A stretch of DNA of 43,119 bases from the IMG/VR virus record IMGVR_UViG_3300032287_004025, positions 1-43,119 of that record. The stretch is one strand, 5' to 3'. How positions within the stretch are numbered: the first letter of the stretch is position 1; each line of letters starts with the position of its first letter. The notes beneath the pieces are model-generated. The model saw only the letters and a list, made by a program, of their open reading frames with translations. It ran no database searches and was not told the origin of the DNA. The translations under genes and the position numbers were made by a program. This document shows positions 40,701 to 43,119 of this stretch, piece after piece. The stretch comes from a virus.

Positions 40701-43119
40701 CAGATGATGTTGGTGTCACACTTGGTGTTACGGATGGTGTAACTGAACTTGTTGGTGTTACTGATGGTGTAACTGAAGGGGTTATACTTGGTGTTACTGA
40801 ACTAGTTGGTGTAACACTTGGTGTTCTTGAAGGAGTGATTGATGGTGTCACAGATGAAGTTGCAGTTACTGAAGGTGTTGTACTTGGTGTGATAGAAGCC
40901 GTCACAGATGGTGTTACCGAACTACTTGGAGTTACTGATGGTGTTGTACTTGGTGTTATTGAAGAAGTTACCGACGGAGTTACAGAACTACTTGGAGTTA
41001 CCGAAGGTGTTCTCGATGGAGTAACAGAAGGTGTTACAGAAGATGTTGGTGTAACAGAAGGTGTTACAGAAGGGGTCACCGACGGTGTAACACTCGATGT
41101 TGCAGTCACTGAAGGGGTCGTACTTGGTGTTACGGATGGTGTTACAGAACTACTTGGTGTAACACTTGGTGTTCTTGAAGGGGTAACCGAAGGTGTTACT
41201 GAACTTGTTGGGGTTACCGAAGCTGTAACAGAAGGAGTCACGGATGGTGTTACCGAACTACTTGGGGTAACCGAACTAGTCACACTCGGTGTTATTGATG
41301 GAGTAACCGAACTACTTGGTGTTACTGATGGTGTTGTACTTGGTGTAAGTGATGGGGTAACACTTGAAGTTACTGTTGGAGTAACACTTGGGGTAACTGA
41401 GCTCGTAACACTCGGAGTCACTGATGAGGTTGGTGTTACAGATGGTGTTCTACTTGGGGTTACAGATGGTGTAACAGATGATGTCGCAGTTACAGAAGGA
41501 GTAACCGATGGAGTAACTGATGGTGTAACGGAACTACTTGGTGTAACCGAAGGAGTAACAGAAGGTGTTACAGAAGGAGTAACAGATGATGTTGCAGTTA
41601 CTGAAGGGGTTACTGAAGGTGTAACTGAAGGTGTTACCGAACTTGTTGTAGTTACCGAAGGGGTTCTTGACGGGGTGACACTCGGTGTAACACTAGAAGT
41701 AGGTGTAACAGATGGAGTAACGGATGGGGTTACTGAACTTGTTACGGATGGTGTTACCGAACTAGTAACTGAAGGGGTAACTGATGAAGTCACACTTGGA
41801 GTTACGGATGATGTTGGTGTAACACTCGGTGTTCTTGAAGGAGTTACCGATGGTGTCACAGATGATGTTGCAGTCACCGACGGTGTTACAGATGGTGTTA
41901 CGGATGGAGTAACCGAACTAGTAGGTGTAACGGATGGAGTTACTGATGGTGTAAGTGATGGTGTAACGGAACTAGTAGATGTTACAGAAGGGGTTACTGA
42001 ACTCGTAACACTCGGAGTAACTGAAGACGTTGGTGTTACCGAAGGTGTTACCGAAGGTGTAACCGATGGGGTTACTGAAGAAGTTGGTGTTACTGACGGT
42101 GTTACCGAAGGAGTTACAGAACTTGTTACCGAAGGTGTAACGGAAGGTGTTAAAGATGGTGTAACTGACGGTGTTAAAGATGGTGTTACGGAACTACTTG
42201 GTGTAACACTTGGTGTTCTTGAAGGAGTAACACTTGGTGTAACTGAACTTGTTGGCGTAACTGAACTTGTAACTGACGGGGTTATTGAAGAAGTAACACT
42301 TGGAGTTACGGAACTAGTAACAGATGGAGTGACACTTGGTGTTATAGATGGTGTAACAGAACTTGTGGGTGTTACTGATGGTGTAAGTGATGGAGTAACA
42401 GAAGGTGTTACTGACGATGTCGCGGTTACGGATGGGGTAACAGATGGTGTAAGTGATGGTGTAACGGAACTAGTAACAGACGGAGTAACTGACGGTGTTA
42501 CCGAACTAGTAACAGAAGGTGTAACTGACGACGTTGGGGTTACACTTGGTGTTCTCGATGGAGTAACTGATGGAGTCACTGAAGATGTTGCAGTTACCGA
42601 CGGTGTCACAGATGGTGTTACCGAACTTGTTGGAGTAACAGATGGTGTAACGGATGGTGTAACAGAACTAGTAACTGATGGAGTAACCGAACTTGTTACT
42701 GAAGGAGTTACACTTGGCGTAATCGATGGAGTTACTGAAGATGTTGGAGTTACAGAAGGTGTTGTACTTGGTGTAATTGATGGGGTTACAGATGACGTTG
42801 CGGTTACGGATGGGGTAACAGAAGGTGTTACTGAAGGTGTTACACTTGATGTTACTGATGGAGTAACACTTGGTGTTCTTGATGGTGTTATAGATGGTGT
42901 AACTGAACTTGTCGGTGTAACTGAACTTGTAACAGATGGTGTGACAGATGGTGTTACCGAACTAGTTGCAGTAACCGAAGGAGTAACCGAAGGGGTAACC
43001 GACGGAGTAACGGAACTTGTCGGTGTTACCGATGGTGTTAATGACGGAGTAACAGAAGGTGTTACGGAACTAGTTGGGGTTACAGAAGGTGTTCTTGACG
43101 GAGTTATACTTGGGGTTAC
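37711..43119 (-). CDS. Giant mucin-like virion protein (5' end outside window)
   Basis: The frame stays open to the right edge, so at least 1,802 residues are present and the true start lies beyond it. The visible N-terminal >1,000 residues are almost only Thr, Pro, Ser and Val with Arg/Leu/Ile/Ala substitutions (units such as [30 protein letters not shown]). Then come Cys-rich modules (40104-39872, ~39212-38706, 38172-37711) separated by the same linkers. They carry CC pairs and a '[17 protein letters not shown]'-type ending. The C-terminus is a Cys module. A long, stiff extended fibre is expected. Function is inferred. Confidence 0.75.
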   Translation of the reverse strand, partial: VTPSITPSRTPSVTPTSSVTPSVTPSLTPSVTPTSSVTPSVTPSVTPSVTATSSVTPSVTPSVTSSVTPTSSVTPSITPSRTPSVTPSVTSSVTPSVTPSVTPSVTATSSVTPSITPSTTPSVTPTSSVTPSITPSVTPSVTSSVTPSVTSSVTPSVTPSVTPTSSVTPSVTPSVTATSSVTPSVTPSRTPSVTPTSSVTPSVTSSVTPSVTPSVTSSVTPSLTPSVTPSVTATSSVTPSVTPSLTPSVTPTSSVTPSITPSVTPSVTSSVTPSVTSSITPSVTSSVTPTSSVTPSVTPSRTPSVTPSSSVTPSLTPSVTPSLTPSVTPSVTSSVTPSVTPSVTPTSSVTPSVTPSVTPSVTPTSSVTPSVTSSVTPSVTSTSSVTPSLTPSVTPSVTPTSSVTPSVTPSVTPSVTATSSVTPSVTPSRTPSVTPTSSVTPSVTSSVTPSVTSSVTPSVTSSVTPSVTPSVTPTSSVTPSVTPSRTPSVTTTSSVTPSVTPSVTPSVTATSSVTPSVTPSVTPSVTPSSSVTPSVTPSVTPSVTATSSVTPSVTPSRTPSVTPTSSVTPSVTSSVTPSVTPTVTSSVTPSLTPSTTPSVTPSSSVTPSITPSVTSSVTPSSSVTPSVTPSVTASVTPTSSVTPSVTPSRTPSVTPSSSVTPSVTPSTTPSVTATSSVTPSVTPSVTPSVTPTSSVTPSVTPSRTPSVTPSSSVTPSVTSSITPSTTPSVTPSSSVTPSVTASITPSTTPSVTATSSVTPSITPSRTPSVTPTSSVTPSITPSVTPSVTPTSSVTPSVTPSVTPTSSVTPSRTPEPTSSVTPSVTPSRTASVTPSLTPSVTPTSSVTPSVTSSVTPSVTPSSSVTPSRTPDPTSSVTPTSSVTPSVTSSVTPSVTPSVTSSVTPSVTSSVTPSVTPSVTPTSSVTPSVTPTPSRTPDPTRSVTPSVTPTSSVTPSVTSSVTPTSSVTPSVTPTVTPTSSVTPSVTPSVTPSSSVTPSVTPTVTPSTVIVSVQTQSCCDNNIYNINMTQGDFNYITGNPGIYAFGGTCYQSFVLIANGAYPFYTLGSSKFTDCASCNAVFTCPTPSPTPTSSVTATPSRTPSVTPSVTPSVTPSVTPSITPSLTPTSSVTASITPSTTPSVTPSSSVTPSVTPSRTPSVTPSSSVTPSITPSTTPSVTATSSVTPSVTPSVTPSVTPSVTPSSSVTPSRTPDPTRSVTPSVTPTSSVTPSVTPTPSRTPDPTRSVTPSVTPTSSVTPSVTPSVTPSSSVTPSTTPSLTPTSSVTPSITPSRTPSVTSSITPSPSPQYGYVYLLPCCNSGYDQGTIPFLSITTDLTYVQVGIQQNYTIVIDGCCYYVEGYSQTYSSPNFTGVHGYYPPNEFSVNDCATCLTTYPCANHRYQLRNCDPCCGANGIYEINFGCDPAFNPNILVGKYISYIGCCYEVLSYGGPGTGAGVNAYGPYNLCADCQIHNPCPSPTPTPTASVTPTPSVTPSITPSVTPSRTPTPSVTPSVTPSRTPSVTPTSSLTPSRTASVTPSRTAGASPPPTPSVTPSITASVTPTSSVTPSVTPSRTPSVTPSSSVTPSVTPSRTPSVTPSSSVTPSVTPSRTPSVTPTPSVTPSITPSITPSETPPAPGVSPSPTPTPTPSVTPCICNEYTITQLNAGNAVDYTDCCTNTSQQITDTVNWEYGFLTLCSCSVPSVIGIWGGEVTSNGACGDCQCYEITVDARDPLYYTGLFLYYQCCDGLFTSETFMNGGIFNRCIARVTGFYVINRGAFVPPVFGSTYTSIGQGSCGNCTGCGTPC
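38172..38706. repeat. Degenerate Pro/Ser/Thr repeat linker
   Basis: Mixed [12 protein letters not shown] units between the C-terminal Cys module and the next module of the giant gene. It has irregular 12-bp periodicity with varied third codon bases. Confidence 0.8.
39212..39872. repeat. Degenerate Pro/Ser/Thr repeat linker with SRTPDPT units
   Basis: A linker between two Cys modules of the giant gene. It contains [13 protein letters not shown]-type units that also occur near 40310 and 40505, and the exact 84-bp duplication described separately. Confidence 0.8.
39344..39511. repeat. Exact 84-bp tandem duplication
   Basis: The 84 bases 39344-39427 recur exactly at 39428-39511 (28 codons). The match ends on both sides at the unit boundary. 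Most of the linker around it has strongly varied synonymous codons, so this is a recent expansion. Confidence 0.93.
40104..43119. repeat. Long Pro/Ser/Thr repeat region, running off the window
   Basis: Over 1,000 codons with Thr-Pro-Ser-Val type units and no globular insert. Third codon bases vary freely, so protein sequence, not DNA sequence, is conserved from unit to unit. No stop or recognisable start in the visible part. Confidence 0.9.

Noticed and set aside
39344-43119. Possible CRISPR or other spaced DNA repeat array
   Set aside because: The period is codon-based (multiples of three, mostly 12 bases), third bases vary and the frame is uninterrupted, so this is protein repeat, not a direct-repeat/spacer array.
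1-43119. tRNA, rRNA, integrase, transposase or attachment site
   Set aside because: No cloverleaf-like tRNA arm sequences, rRNA segments, or recombinase motifs were noticed on reading; a dedicated tRNA scan could not be run.

Overview
The window looks like a piece of a large, strictly lytic tailed phage genome of the T4-like (myovirus) type. It carries a Mre11/Rad50-type nuclease pair (gp47/gp46-like), a Zn/TOPRIM primase, a RuvC-like resolvase, a ClpP-like protease, a phage sigma-70 factor and a run of virion-surface genes. Genes are densely packed, base composition is AT-rich, and no integrase, rRNA, tRNA or CRISPR array was seen. A Bacteroidota host is inferred, not shown: the sigma factor resembles the short primary sigma factors of that phylum, a Hc1-like histone is present, one protein ends in a rhomboid-type C-terminal motif known from that phylum, and start codons lack strong Shine-Dalgarno sequences. 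No gap over 300 bases lacks a gene.

Layout. (1) 1-9583, plus strand: thirteen nearly back-to-back sugar genes (glycosyltransferases of several folds, a UDP-GlcNAc 2-epimerase-like enzyme, a GDP-mannose 3,5-epimerase-like enzyme, a second SDR and two FkbM methyltransferases), ending at a bidirectional terminator. (2) 9593-12711, minus: glutaredoxin-like protein, thioredoxin, AAA+ ATPase, a small unknown, a Dam-type adenine methylase and a 55-residue basic protein. (3) 12749-13548: a two-gene plus-strand island. (4) 13529-18606, minus: small unknowns, a Hc1-like histone, two candidate head/scaffold-type proteins and a degenerate amidase-fold protein. (5) 18572-22935, minus: a membrane protein with a likely frameshifted tail, the sigma factor, a nested spanin-like pair and a ClpP-like protease. 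(6) 22974-30155, minus: recombination and replication genes (gp46, gp47, PD-(D/E)XK nuclease, primase, RuvC) plus small unknowns and a structured intergenic element. (7) 30195-43119, minus: virion-type proteins, including four with very long Pro/Ser/Thr (TPSV-type) mucin-like linkers between Cys-rich modules; the last runs off the right edge.

How it may fit together. The sugar operon has enzymes that make and modify nucleotide sugars and transfer them, but no visible membrane flippase, polymerase or ligase. The same window encodes several thousand residues of Ser/Thr/Pro-rich surface protein. The most interesting hypothesis is a phage-encoded glycosylation pathway that decorates its own mucin-like virion proteins. 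This is inference and needs direct testing.
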